A stretch of 6,613 bases of DNA. It comes from Chlamydiota bacterium. Lineage in GTDB: Bacteria > Chlamydiota > Chlamydiia > Chlamydiales > Rhabdochlamydiaceae. Shown here piece by piece: positions 1-6,248 of the stretch (its first letter is position 1; each line of letters opens with the position of its first letter). Where the stretch lies: NCBI GenBank assembly GCA_016866585.1, contig VGMB01000089.1, positions 1 to 6,613 of the forward strand. Reading direction: 5' to 3'. The translations under genes were made by a program, and so were the position numbers. The notes beneath the pieces were generated by a model that ran no database searches, was not told the origin of the DNA, and saw only the letters and a list, made by a program, of their open reading frames with translations.

Positions 1-2483
1 TGGGCAATAAAAAATACCCTGCAGAGTCAGACTTCTCACGATTCATCGGAGAGAGGGGAGGACATTATAATGCGTTTACTACTCATGATAGGACCGTGTA
101 CGGATTTGCCGTGAATCATGAGGGTTTTGATGGAGCACTAGATAGGCTTAGCCATTTTTTTAAAACTCCTAATTTCTTCCAAGATACAATCGTTAGAGAA
201 ATGAATGCAGTGCATCATGAATTCGAAGATCAAATAGAAAACGAAGCAGTAAGGGTTTGGAGAGTTATAAAAGAGACCGGAAACCCTAAACACCCCAACG
301 CTGTATTTTCATGTGGTAATTTAAAGTCATTAAGCAGTGTTAAATCTGCAGATATTAAGCAATGGTTTAATCGCTACTATAGACCAGCTGCAATGCATTT
401 GGTCGTCTTGTCTCCTTATTCTATGGGGGATATGTGTAATATGGTTGTTGACGCTTTTTCTGATATTCCAGAAAAAGAGGGGAGTAGTAGCAATTTTAAA
501 GGGACTATAACATTAGAAAGTCAGCAAGGTCACTTCATTCATCTTAAGTCCACATATAATTCACGTTCGCTACAGATGATGTGGGAGGTTCCTTTGGAGT
601 TGGTTGAGTCAGATGCTTTATCTGCCATGGAGCTAGCTCATATGGCTATAGTTCATAATGGAACAGATAGTCTTTTGTCTTTTATGAAATCAAAAGAGCT
701 GATTTCTGATTTGTTAGTAGATTATTGGAGAGTTGAAAAAGATCATGTTCTTTTTTTAGTGGAGCTAGCTCTAACAAAAAAAGGTGTGCAGAGAGTAGAT
801 GAAGTTATTCATAATACTTTTCAAGTGCTGAATAAATTAAAAAAAGAAGGCATTCCGAAGCATCTTTTTGATGAGTTATATCTAAATGAAAAAATGAGCA
901 AGACCTATGTGACCCCCCTAGATGCTTATGACTTTGTTGTGGATTGTGTTAGTAATTTGGTTGATTCTGGAATAGAGTCTTATCCAAATGGCTCACTGAT
1001 CAGCTCTAAATATAGTCCTGATGCTTATCACAAGTTTTTCGATTCTTTAACGCCAAATACATCGATTTTCTTCCTTGTTGCTCCTGAGAAAGAATCCGGT
1101 ATAAAGCCCTCGAAAGTTGAAAAATGGATGGGTACTCAGTACCTTGTTCGTAAAATTGAAGAAGATAAACTAAAACGCTGGGCTAGTGCAGATCCACATC
1201 CAGAAGTGCAAATTAGTCCTGCTAACGTAACGAATGAAGACATGGAGGATGAATTTAACATTGAAGAGGATCTAGAAAGAGCAATTTCTGTGTATAAAAC
1301 AGAGACAACGTCGATCCATCTTGCCACGAATGTAAATGTGACAGAGCCTGGAATAGGAGCTTGGTTTTGTTTTGCAAGCCCGTATACTTTAGTAAATGTT
1401 AAGAATTCCTCCCTTGCGTCTATTTTTGTTTATTATATTCAGGAAAAATTAAATGAATACATGCCAGATCATATAAAGAATACCTTATTTTGGACGCTTT
1501 ATCCTTCTGAAAAGGGAATCTGTCTTATGCTAGATATCAAAAGCGATAATATTGAAGAGCCTCTAGTTGAATTTTTCACATCTTTTTCTCACATACCAAT
1601 TGATGAAGAACTTTTTGAAAAAATTAAAGTCGAGTTTATTGATACATATAAAGGAGACCCTGAGCCTATTGAACTGGCGCAGATTACTGCGGAGTCGGTC
1701 CTCATGTCAAACCAGTTTGTTTTTTCTGATTTATTTGCGTATTTTCCTTTGCTTAAGGTTGAAGATTTAAGTGAATTCGTTTCTACCGTATTTACCAATA
1801 TGAACGTTCAAGGTGTGTTTTATGGAGACATATCTGAGCAAGATACATTAGGATATTGGAAGACTATTGAGGGATGTTTTGAAAAAAATGCGTTCACAAT
1901 AGATTACAGTGAAGAAATGCTGAGTCACCTTCAACAATTCAGCTGGGATGGTCCGAAAATTATTGAAAAGGCGACTCATCGAAGAGGAAATGCTTTGGTC
2001 ATGGTATTAAATGTAGGAGCCCTTCAAAGAGAAAACTGGGCTGCACAGAAGATCGTATCTCAATTAATACAGGAAGAGTTTTTTGAAGAGCTCAGAACAA
2101 AACAACAGACAGCGTATAGGTTGTATTCATGGGGGGATGTTTTTCAAGATAAGCTTCTCCATTTTTTTGCGATTCAATCAAGCACGCATAATCCCCAAGA
2201 TCTTATGAATAGAACAGAGTGTTTTTTAGAAGACTTCGCAAATAGTTTTCATGTTAAAATATCGAAGGAAAGAGTCAATCTTGTTCGATATATGTTGATA
2301 AGTGCTCTTAGAAAGCACAAAACATCAGGAGCTTCTCACGAAGAAATGCGCTATCTAAATGCTTCTATAGAGAAACTAAAAAGTATTCCCTTTGAGGAAG
2401 TTCAGAAGTTTGTACAAAAAGCGTTTTCTTCAGCTAATCGCAAAAGAGTTTCCGTTCTTATTGAAGGGGCGTCCGAGTCTTAA
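1..2483 (+). CDS. Insulinase-type M16 zinc metalloprotease, 5' end outside the window
   Basis: The frame is open from base 3 to the TAA at 2481-2483 (826 residues visible). The GTG at 96 is internal, because homology continues upstream of it: the first residues, GNKKYPAESDFSRFIGERGG, match the insulysin stretch just after the zinc motif HxxEH. Aligned without gaps to remembered human insulysin, visible residue 1 equals about residue 117, so HxxEH should lie 11-26 bases left of the window. Glu66 and Glu73 (219-221), in REMNAVHHE, match the conserved pair seven residues apart, the second being the third zinc ligand. GNPKHP follows. Near the C-terminus LRTKQQTAY (Arg at 2094, Tyr at 2115) matches the substrate-binding Arg/Tyr of the inactive half. 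Estimated full length of about 940 residues is normal for four-domain M16 enzymes, which degrade peptides inside a closed chamber. Location and activity cannot be judged without the N-terminus. Chlamydial relatives are, I believe, annotated ptr. Confidence 0.93.
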   Translation, partial: GNKKYPAESDFSRFIGERGGHYNAFTTHDRTVYGFAVNHEGFDGALDRLSHFFKTPNFFQDTIVREMNAVHHEFEDQIENEAVRVWRVIKETGNPKHPNAVFSCGNLKSLSSVKSADIKQWFNRYYRPAAMHLVVLSPYSMGDMCNMVVDAFSDIPEKEGSSSNFKGTITLESQQGHFIHLKSTYNSRSLQMMWEVPLELVESDALSAMELAHMAIVHNGTDSLLSFMKSKELISDLLVDYWRVEKDHVLFLVELALTKKGVQRVDEVIHNTFQVLNKLKKEGIPKHLFDELYLNEKMSKTYVTPLDAYDFVVDCVSNLVDSGIESYPNGSLISSKYSPDAYHKFFDSLTPNTSIFFLVAPEKESGIKPSKVEKWMGTQYLVRKIEEDKLKRWASADPHPEVQISPANVTNEDMEDEFNIEEDLERAISVYKTETTSIHLATNVNVTEPGIGAWFCFASPYTLVNVKNSSLASIFVYYIQEKLNEYMPDHIKNTLFWTLYPSEKGICLMLDIKSDNIEEPLVEFFTSFSHIPIDEELFEKIKVEFIDTYKGDPEPIELAQITAESVLMSNQFVFSDLFAYFPLLKVEDLSEFVSTVFTNMNVQGVFYGDISEQDTLGYWKTIEGCFEKNAFTIDYSEEMLSHLQQFSWDGPKIIEKATHRRGNALVMVLNVGALQRENWAAQKIVSQLIQEEFFEELRTKQQTAYRLYSWGDVFQDKLLHFFAIQSSTHNPQDLMNRTECFLEDFANSFHVKISKERVNLVRYMLISALRKHKTSGASHEEMRYLNASIEKLKSIPFEEVQKFVQKAFSSANRKRVSVLIEGASES

Positions 2484-2495
2484 TTATCGTCTTTT

Positions 2496-2529
2496 TTGCG
2501 CGCCTTAAATTTGATTAAAGGGCGCGCAA
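2496..2529 (+). terminator. GC-rich hairpin after the protease gene, possible terminator
   Basis: TTGCGCGCC (2496-2504) pairs perfectly with GGCGCGCAA (2521-2529). One T.G and one T-A pair can extend it inward, leaving a loop of about 12 bases. It starts 13 bases after the protease stop and is far more GC-rich than its surroundings. A run of six T lies on the 5' side (2492-2497) rather than after the stem, so it is not a standard intrinsic terminator on either strand. It may stop transcription by the hairpin alone or stabilise the 3' end of the mRNA. Confidence 0.5.
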
Positions 2530-2625
2530 TATTCAAAATAGGTTTATATAAAAATCGTTTTTAATGTAGATGAATCCTTTAGTATATGCTAAACTTCATG
2601 TTTTTAATTACGGACGATAACTACG

Positions 2626-3975
2626 ATGACCTTACTTAAGTTTTTTTCTCAGTTAAATGAAAATTTTACATTGTATTGTGTACTACCTGGAATACTATTT
2701 TTGGGGATATATCTCACAATACGCTTAAAATTTGTTCAAATCACCAAGTTGTCGCAAAGTGCAAAAAATCTTCTTTCGTCGGACGGCAGTGAGCAAGGAT
2801 CTATTACCCATTATCAAGCTTTATCTGCGGTTGTTGCTGGTAACTTAGGGACAGGTAATATTTCCGGTATGGCCATTGCTTTGACAACAGGAGGGGCTGG
2901 TGCCCTTGTTTGGATGTGGGTCATGGCTTTTTTAGGAGCAACCATTCAATATACAAGTTGCGTCCTCGGTGTTAAATATCGACAGAAAGAGGAAGATGGA
3001 CAATACCAAGGCGGTCCAATGTATTACTTGGAGAAGGGGCTTGGTTTAAAAAAAATAGCTGTTATTTTTTCATTTTTCACTCTTATTGCGGCTATGACTG
3101 TGGGTAATTTCGCTCAAGTTAACTCTATAGTCCTCCCTTTAAAAGGTTTAGGTTTCCCCCCCTTCATCTTGGGTATAATGATGACTTTTATTGTGGGTGT
3201 AGTAACTCTTGGTGGAACTAGAAGACTAGCTAAAGTTGCTTCATCGATTGTTCCTGTAATGGCTTTGATTTATTTACTGGGCGCATTGATTGTACTTTGT
3301 GCAAATTGTACCGAGGTTATTCCAGCATTTAAAAGAATGCTGACATCTGCATTTGCTCCTAAATCGGTTGCTGGAGGTTTTTTGGGTTATGGAATGCTCA
3401 AGGCTTTAACTGTGGGTTTTGATAGGGGAGTCTTTGCAACTGATGCAGGTACAGGTATTGTACCAATTTTACAATCATCAGCAAAAACCAAGAGTCCTAT
3501 TGTCGACGGTATGGTTACTTTAATTGCTCCTTTTATAGTAATGATTATGTGTACTACGACAGGACTTGTTCTTTTAGTAACGGGAGCTGCAGATCAGGTT
3601 GATTTGAGAAGCACAAACATGGTTATTTACGCATTTTCTCAGGTTATGGGCTCTACAATCGGATCTTTAGTTGTAATTACTTCGCTATCTTTATTTGCGT
3701 ACACAACAATCATAGCTTGGGGTTGCTGTGGTGAAAGAGCGGCTTCTTATCTTTGGGGAGCAAACAGGGCTAAGTGGTTTCAATATGTATATTTAGTATT
3801 GATTCCTATTGGCGCAGTTGCTCATGTGGATCTTGTGTGGGTACTTGCAGATATCTCTATTTCACTTATGTTGATCACTAACTTCATTGGTGTCACTGGG
3901 CTTTCCTCTGAAGTAATAAGAGAATCTAAGCTGTACTTTTCTAAAGAATCTATGAAAAAAGAAACTTTGTTCTAA
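2626..3975 (+). CDS. dagA: Alanine/glycine:cation symporter (AGCS family, DagA/AlsT type)
   Basis: A 449-residue polytopic inner-membrane protein, the usual length for AGCS carriers, which import alanine or glycine with Na+ or H+. Family motifs in order: GNLGTGNI (72-79), DGQYQGGPMYYLEKGLG (124-140), RGVFATDAGTG (267-277), SAKTKSPIVDGM (285-296) and SLFAYTTIIAWGCCGER (355-371). About ten or eleven hydrophobic segments are visible. One deviation: most family members read RGxFSNEAGxG where this has RGVFATDAGTG. The ATG at 2626 gives a normal N-terminus; there is no strong Shine-Dalgarno, only GGA 11 bases upstream. A weak TTAATG-16-TATATG promoter (2561-2588) could drive it. The 142-base gap and hairpin after the protease suggest separate transcription. 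The family call is firm; which amino acid it carries is not visible from sequence, and the symbol follows chlamydial usage. Confidence 0.93.
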   Translation: MTLLKFFSQLNENFTLYCVLPGILFLGIYLTIRLKFVQITKLSQSAKNLLSSDGSEQGSITHYQALSAVVAGNLGTGNISGMAIALTTGGAGALVWMWVMAFLGATIQYTSCVLGVKYRQKEEDGQYQGGPMYYLEKGLGLKKIAVIFSFFTLIAAMTVGNFAQVNSIVLPLKGLGFPPFILGIMMTFIVGVVTLGGTRRLAKVASSIVPVMALIYLLGALIVLCANCTEVIPAFKRMLTSAFAPKSVAGGFLGYGMLKALTVGFDRGVFATDAGTGIVPILQSSAKTKSPIVDGMVTLIAPFIVMIMCTTTGLVLLVTGAADQVDLRSTNMVIYAFSQVMGSTIGSLVVITSLSLFAYTTIIAWGCCGERAASYLWGANRAKWFQYVYLVLIPIGAVAHVDLVWVLADISISLMLITNFIGVTGLSSEVIRESKLYFSKESMKKETLF

Positions 3976-4000
3976 AAAAAGCCCGTTAAGGGCTTTTTTT
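3974..4000. terminator. Bidirectional intrinsic terminator between the symporter gene and obgE
   Basis: A symmetric structure: seven A (3974-3980), GCCC (3981-3984), loop GTTAA, GGGC (3990-3993), seven T (3994-4000). It works as a hairpin plus U-tract on both strands and ends the two converging genes. Its outer bases belong to the symporter stop (TAA, 3973-3975) and to the obgE stop on the other strand (3999-4001). Confidence 0.93.
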
Positions 4001-5060
4001 AGACAAGTTGAAAGTCATTGATGAGTTCTTCATCTAAGACGACAGAGAGTTCTTCTTCAATTTTTTTCTGAGGAGCTGCTGCCTTGAGGGTGTCAATTAA
4101 TAGATCTAACCCTTGTCTTTCTTTGGCTGATATAGTGAAGACCTGAGAAGGATCGATAGCGATTTCTTTTTTGAATCTTTCTATGTTTTCTTCAGCCCCT
4201 TCTATGTCCATTTTGTTTAGAACAACTAAAAATGGTTTTTGGAGCATATCTTCATTATACTCTTTTAGCTCGTTTTTGAGGATTTCGTAGTCCTCAAGAG
4301 GGTCTCTACCTTCGAATCCTGATACGTCTATTACATACACGATCAAAGATGTTCTTTCTATGTGCTTTAGGAATGAAATGCCAAGTCCCTTATTTACGTG
4401 GGCATCTTTAATAATGCCTGGTACATCAGCGACAAGAACCCTTGTTCCATCTCTATACTGCACGAAGCCTAGATTAGGATGGAGTGTTGTAAATGGGTAA
4501 GGTGCTACTTTTACTGGAACATATGTGATTTTGCTCATAAGAGTAGATTTACCTGCATTAGGCATTCCCAGTAATCCAACATCAGCGATTAATTTTAATT
4601 CGAGTTCGACGTCCTTACTTTCTCCAGAAGTTCCTTCTGTATAGGTATTTGGTGCCTGGTGGGTGGGGGATTTAAAGTGATGATTACCTTTTCCGCCTTT
4701 GCCACCTCTACAAATTATCCATTCTTGCCCATGCTCAACAAAATCAAATAATACTTCTTTGGTTTTGCTATCTTTAACTAATGTACCGCATGGTATAGTG
4801 ATAATTAAATCTTTGCCGGATCGTCCTTGAGATAAGTTGGCTCCGCCTGGCATCCCGTTGTCAGCTTTGATGATTCTCTTATTTCTCATTCCTTCTAATG
4901 AAGGAACTTGATTATCTGCTCTAAGGATAATAGAAGCACCTCTACCTCCGTTGCCCCCTGTAGGACCACCTTTAGGTATGTACTTTTCTCTGCGCCATGC
5001 GACTACGCCATTTCCGCCTTTACCCGCGGCTAGTGTCAATGTGACCGAATCTATAAACAT
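3999..5060 (-). CDS. obgE: ObgE/CgtA GTPase, 50S subunit assembly factor
   Basis: A 353-residue Obg-family GTPase that acts in late 50S maturation and is usually essential. The N-terminal glycine-rich Obg fold covers about 1-158 (GKGGNGVVAWRREKYIPKGG at 13-32; GGKGGKGN at 119-126). The G domain follows: G1 GMPNAGKST (165-173), switch I PFTTLHP (189-195), G3 DVPG (212-215), G4 NKMD (282-285), G5 SAK (311-313). After about residue 330 there is only a short acidic tail, so the optional OCT domain is absent. The start MFIDSV is the conserved Obg N-terminus, although no Shine-Dalgarno is evident upstream (ATCCTTCATTTTTGTGAATT). It is last in rplU-rpmA-obgE, 75 bases after rpmA, a widely conserved order. 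A hairpin in that gap may set its level relative to the ribosomal proteins. Confidence 0.97.
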   Translation of the reverse strand: MFIDSVTLTLAAGKGGNGVVAWRREKYIPKGGPTGGNGGRGASIILRADNQVPSLEGMRNKRIIKADNGMPGGANLSQGRSGKDLIITIPCGTLVKDSKTKEVLFDFVEHGQEWIICRGGKGGKGNHHFKSPTHQAPNTYTEGTSGESKDVELELKLIADVGLLGMPNAGKSTLMSKITYVPVKVAPYPFTTLHPNLGFVQYRDGTRVLVADVPGIIKDAHVNKGLGISFLKHIERTSLIVYVIDVSGFEGRDPLEDYEILKNELKEYNEDMLQKPFLVVLNKMDIEGAEENIERFKKEIAIDPSQVFTISAKERQGLDLLIDTLKAAAPQKKIEEELSVVLDEELINDFQLV

Positions 5061-5093
5061 AATTCACAAAAATGAAGGATTTTTTTATTTTTG

Positions 5094-5118
5094 AGCCCTT
5101 TTTCATTGAAAAAGGGCT
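5094..5118 (-). other. Strong hairpin between rpmA and obgE
   Basis: AGCCCTTTTTC (5094-5104) pairs perfectly with GAAAAAGGGCT (5108-5118): 11 base pairs around a three-base loop. Read leftward, in the direction of transcription, the stem is followed by an A-rich run instead of a U-tract, so it should not be an efficient intrinsic terminator. It starts 17 bases after the rpmA stop and ends 33 bases before the obgE ATG. Partial attenuation, an RNA-processing site or 3'-end protection of the rplU-rpmA message are possible roles; none is proven by sequence. Confidence 0.6.
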
Positions 5119-5135
5119 ATAAAGCTTGAAGCGTA

Positions 5136-5387
5136 TTAAACTGCTGGAAGAACTGATACGTGTGTGCGGTTGCTTTTTCTGTATAATACTACACCATCGA
5201 TGAGAGCAAACAATGTGTCATCACGTCCTCTGCCCACGTTCTTAGCTGGAATCCACTTTGTTCCTCTTTGACGAACAATGATGCTTCCTGCTGTGACGTA
5301 CTGTCCACCAGTGGCTTTAATTCCAAGTCGCTGTGCATTTGAGTCGCGACCGTTTCTTGTCGAACCTTGACCTTTCTTATGTGCCAT
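5136..5387 (-). CDS. rpmA: Large ribosomal subunit protein bL27
   Basis: An 83-residue L27, the length I recall for Chlamydia. It begins MAHKKGQGSTRNGRDSNAQR; the lysine-rich N-terminal extension reaches toward the peptidyl-transferase centre in the 50S subunit. The family signature GSIIVRQRGT lies at 34-43, and GRGRDDTLFALIDG (52-65) completes the globular part. Most bacteria have MAHKKGGGS; Gln at position 7 is a chlamydial trait as far as I remember. No Firmicutes-type cleavable leader is present before the Ala-His-Lys-Lys start. Its ribosome binding site AAGGAG (5395-5400) overlaps the rplU TAA stop by one base and sits seven bases before the ATG, so the two are translated from one message and may be coupled. 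Confidence 0.98.
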   Translation of the reverse strand: MAHKKGQGSTRNGRDSNAQRLGIKATGGQYVTAGSIIVRQRGTKWIPAKNVGRGRDDTLFALIDGVVLYRKSNRTHVSVLPAV

Positions 5388-5399
5388 TCAATATCTCCT

Positions 5400-5708
5400 T
5401 TAACCGACGATGTCAGTAATTTTCACTCGCAGATAGCGCTGACGGTGACCTACTTTTCTTCTATAACCTTTTCTCATCTTATATTTAAAAGAGATGACTT
5501 TTGGTCCCTTAACTTCTTGTAAAAGCTCCGCTTTTACAACAGATTTGTTAAGATAAGGATTTCCGAGTTTTATATCGGACCCATTGTTGATGAAAAGTAC
5601 GTTACTAAACTCTATGTTGTTCTCTTGTTTGTCCAAGAGCTCTACATCGATTACGTCTCCCTTCTCAACTCGGTACTGCTTTCCGCCCGTTTCTATAATT
5701 GCGTACAT
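5400..5708 (-). CDS. rplU: Large ribosomal subunit protein bL21
   Basis: A 102-residue L21, typical length, which binds 23S rRNA in the 50S subunit. The N-terminus MYAIIETGGKQYRVEKGD is the family hallmark. The C-terminal rRNA-binding stretch FKYKMRKGYRRKVGHRQRYL (74-93) follows the signature, except that Leu stands where most bacteria have Thr or Ser after GHRQxY, as I recall for chlamydial L21. The start is fixed by a perfect AGGAGG (5714-5719) five bases before the ATG. It is the first gene of rplU-rpmA-obgE, with a promoter at 5783-5812 and a stable hairpin in its leader that may control it. Confidence 0.98.
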   Translation of the reverse strand: MYAIIETGGKQYRVEKGDVIDVELLDKQENNIEFSNVLFINNGSDIKLGNPYLNKSVVKAELLQEVKGPKVISFKYKMRKGYRRKVGHRQRYLRVKITDIVG

Positions 5709-5741
5709 TTAGACCTCCTGAAATTTTTCAAAACGAAGTAT

Positions 5742-5766
5742 AGAGCAGTTCTTATCGAACTACTCT
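5742..5766 (-). promoter_or_regulatory. Leader hairpin upstream of rplU, candidate L21 regulatory element
   Basis: On the leftward RNA, AGAGUAGUUC (5766-5757), loop GAUAA, then GAACUGCUCU (5751-5742) form ten continuous pairs with one U.G wobble. It lies between the predicted transcript start (about 5776) and the AGGAGG of rplU, ending 33 bases before the ATG. No U-tract follows, so it is not a terminator. CCUCU just before the stem (5773-5769) could pair with GGAGG of the ribosome binding site (5718-5714), hiding it behind the hairpin. The stem is seen directly; regulation by L21 or another factor is inference. Confidence 0.6.
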
Positions 5767-5782
5767 GGAGAGGAAAGCAGAG

Positions 5783-5812
5783 ATAATAAAAGAAGGTTTT
5801 TTTCTAAGTCAA
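5783..5812 (-). promoter_or_regulatory. Sigma70-type promoter for rplU-rpmA-obgE
   Basis: Read leftward, -35 TTGACT (5812-5807) and -10 TATTAT (5788-5783) are separated by 18 bases; each box matches five of six consensus bases. The start site should fall near 5776, giving a leader of about 68 bases. This is the best promoter in the window and the right place for a ribosomal-protein operon. Confidence 0.75.
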
Positions 5813-6016
5813 GAGTAAAAGTAGATTATTGCTAAGTAAAGTATGCTTTAACTCTTATTTTTTACCAAAATCATCTCAAACTCGAAGTGGTAAATAAGGG
5901 GTGCCCCTAAAGTACTACAGATAGCATTATTTATAAATAGCTATCCTTAAATAAGATGTAATTTAATTTTTTTTGCGATCGATTATTGTAGTTTTTAATT
6001 AATAGTTATAATTAAT
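5813..6016. other. AT-rich intergenic region with two small inverted repeats, no gene seen
   Basis: The full gap between the divergent rplU and the small rightward genes is 5709-6099; this middle part has no supported gene. It holds AGGGGTGCCCCT (5897-5908), a small GC-rich inverted repeat, and a longer hairpin at 5920-5945. An AT palindrome, AATTAAT and ATTAATT separated by seven bases (5997-6017), abuts the -35 of the rightward promoter. Base composition becomes extremely AT-rich from about 5945 rightwards. Only very short frames exist, for example an eight-codon one on the minus strand near 5873-5847, without support. Confidence 0.6.
5920..5945. other. Inverted repeat in the rplU upstream gap
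   Basis: GATAGC (5920-5925) pairs with GCTATC (5940-5945). Inside, TATTT pairs with AAATA after a two-base bulge, giving about 11 pairs and a very small loop. No T-run follows on either strand, so it is not an intrinsic terminator. It could be a protein-binding site or the end of an unrecognised small transcript; I assign no function. Confidence 0.4.
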
Positions 6017-6045
6017 TTGATTTATTTAAAATTAAATTGTATATT
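6017..6045 (+). promoter_or_regulatory. Candidate promoter for the two small lysine-rich genes
   Basis: -35 TTGATT (6017-6022, four of six) and -10 TATATT (6040-6045, five of six) have an ideal 17-base spacer. The transcript would begin near 6052, about 48 bases before the ATG at 6100. The spacer holds the AT palindrome ATTTAAAATTAAAT (6024-6037). In such AT-rich DNA good -10 boxes arise by chance, and another TATAAT stands at 6007-6012. Confidence 0.45.
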
Positions 6046-6099
6046 GAAGTTATAAAATAAAAATATGAAGTATGTGCTTTAATTAAAATAAGGATGTTT

Positions 6100-6231
6100 A
6101 TGAATAAGAATCAAAAAAAATTAAGTAAGAAAAAAGAGTCTAAGTTGACATTGAAGCATCATAGTAAGGCGTGCGAGATCGTCCAAAATGATAAAGATAC
6201 TAGTACTAAGAATCAGCAAGGATCAAAATAA
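6100..6231 (+). CDS. Small lysine-rich hypothetical protein (43 residues)
   Basis: I do not recognise this protein. ATG at 6100 is preceded by AAGGA (6090-6094) at five bases, a good ribosome binding site; the in-frame ATG at 6094 overlaps that site and is less likely. It begins MNKNQKKLSKKKESK and has 12 lysines among 43 residues against four acidic residues, so it is strongly basic. There is no signal peptide or membrane segment. The middle KHHSKACE (19-26) puts two His, a Cys and a Glu close together, which could bind metal or mean nothing. The C-terminal third is polar and probably disordered. It is followed after 17 bases by a second small basic frame with its own good ribosome binding site, so the two look like an operon. 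A chance frame in AT-rich DNA is possible; the ribosome binding site and tandem arrangement argue for a real gene. Confidence 0.55.
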   Translation: MNKNQKKLSKKKESKLTLKHHSKACEIVQNDKDTSTKNQQGSK

Positions 6232-6248
6232 ATAAAAGGGGACTTACT

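Noticed and set aside
96..98. GTG at 96 as the start of the protease
   Set aside because: The 31 codons before it are open and match the insulysin family, so the gene begins left of the window.
1136..1798. Frames of 63-69 codons on both strands inside the protease gene
   Set aside because: They lie within a gene with continuous homology, have no good ribosome binding sites and show no recognisable protein features.
4310..4323. TTCGAATC sequence resembling a tRNA T-arm
   Set aside because: It lies inside the intact obgE coding sequence, and no acceptor or anticodon stem surrounds it.
5763..5782. CTCTG/CAGAG pairing that would compete with the rplU leader stem as a riboswitch-like alternative
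   Set aside because: The upstream CTCTG (5782-5778) lies between the -10 box and the predicted start site, so it should not be in the RNA from this promoter.
5847..5873. Eight-codon minus-strand frame as a leader peptide for rplU
   Set aside because: It lies upstream of the predicted rplU transcript start and has no ribosome binding site.
5945..6099. AT-rich stretch as a possible origin or integration site
   Set aside because: I see no DnaA-box cluster, flanking direct repeats, tRNA or integrase; ordinary AT-rich promoter DNA explains it.
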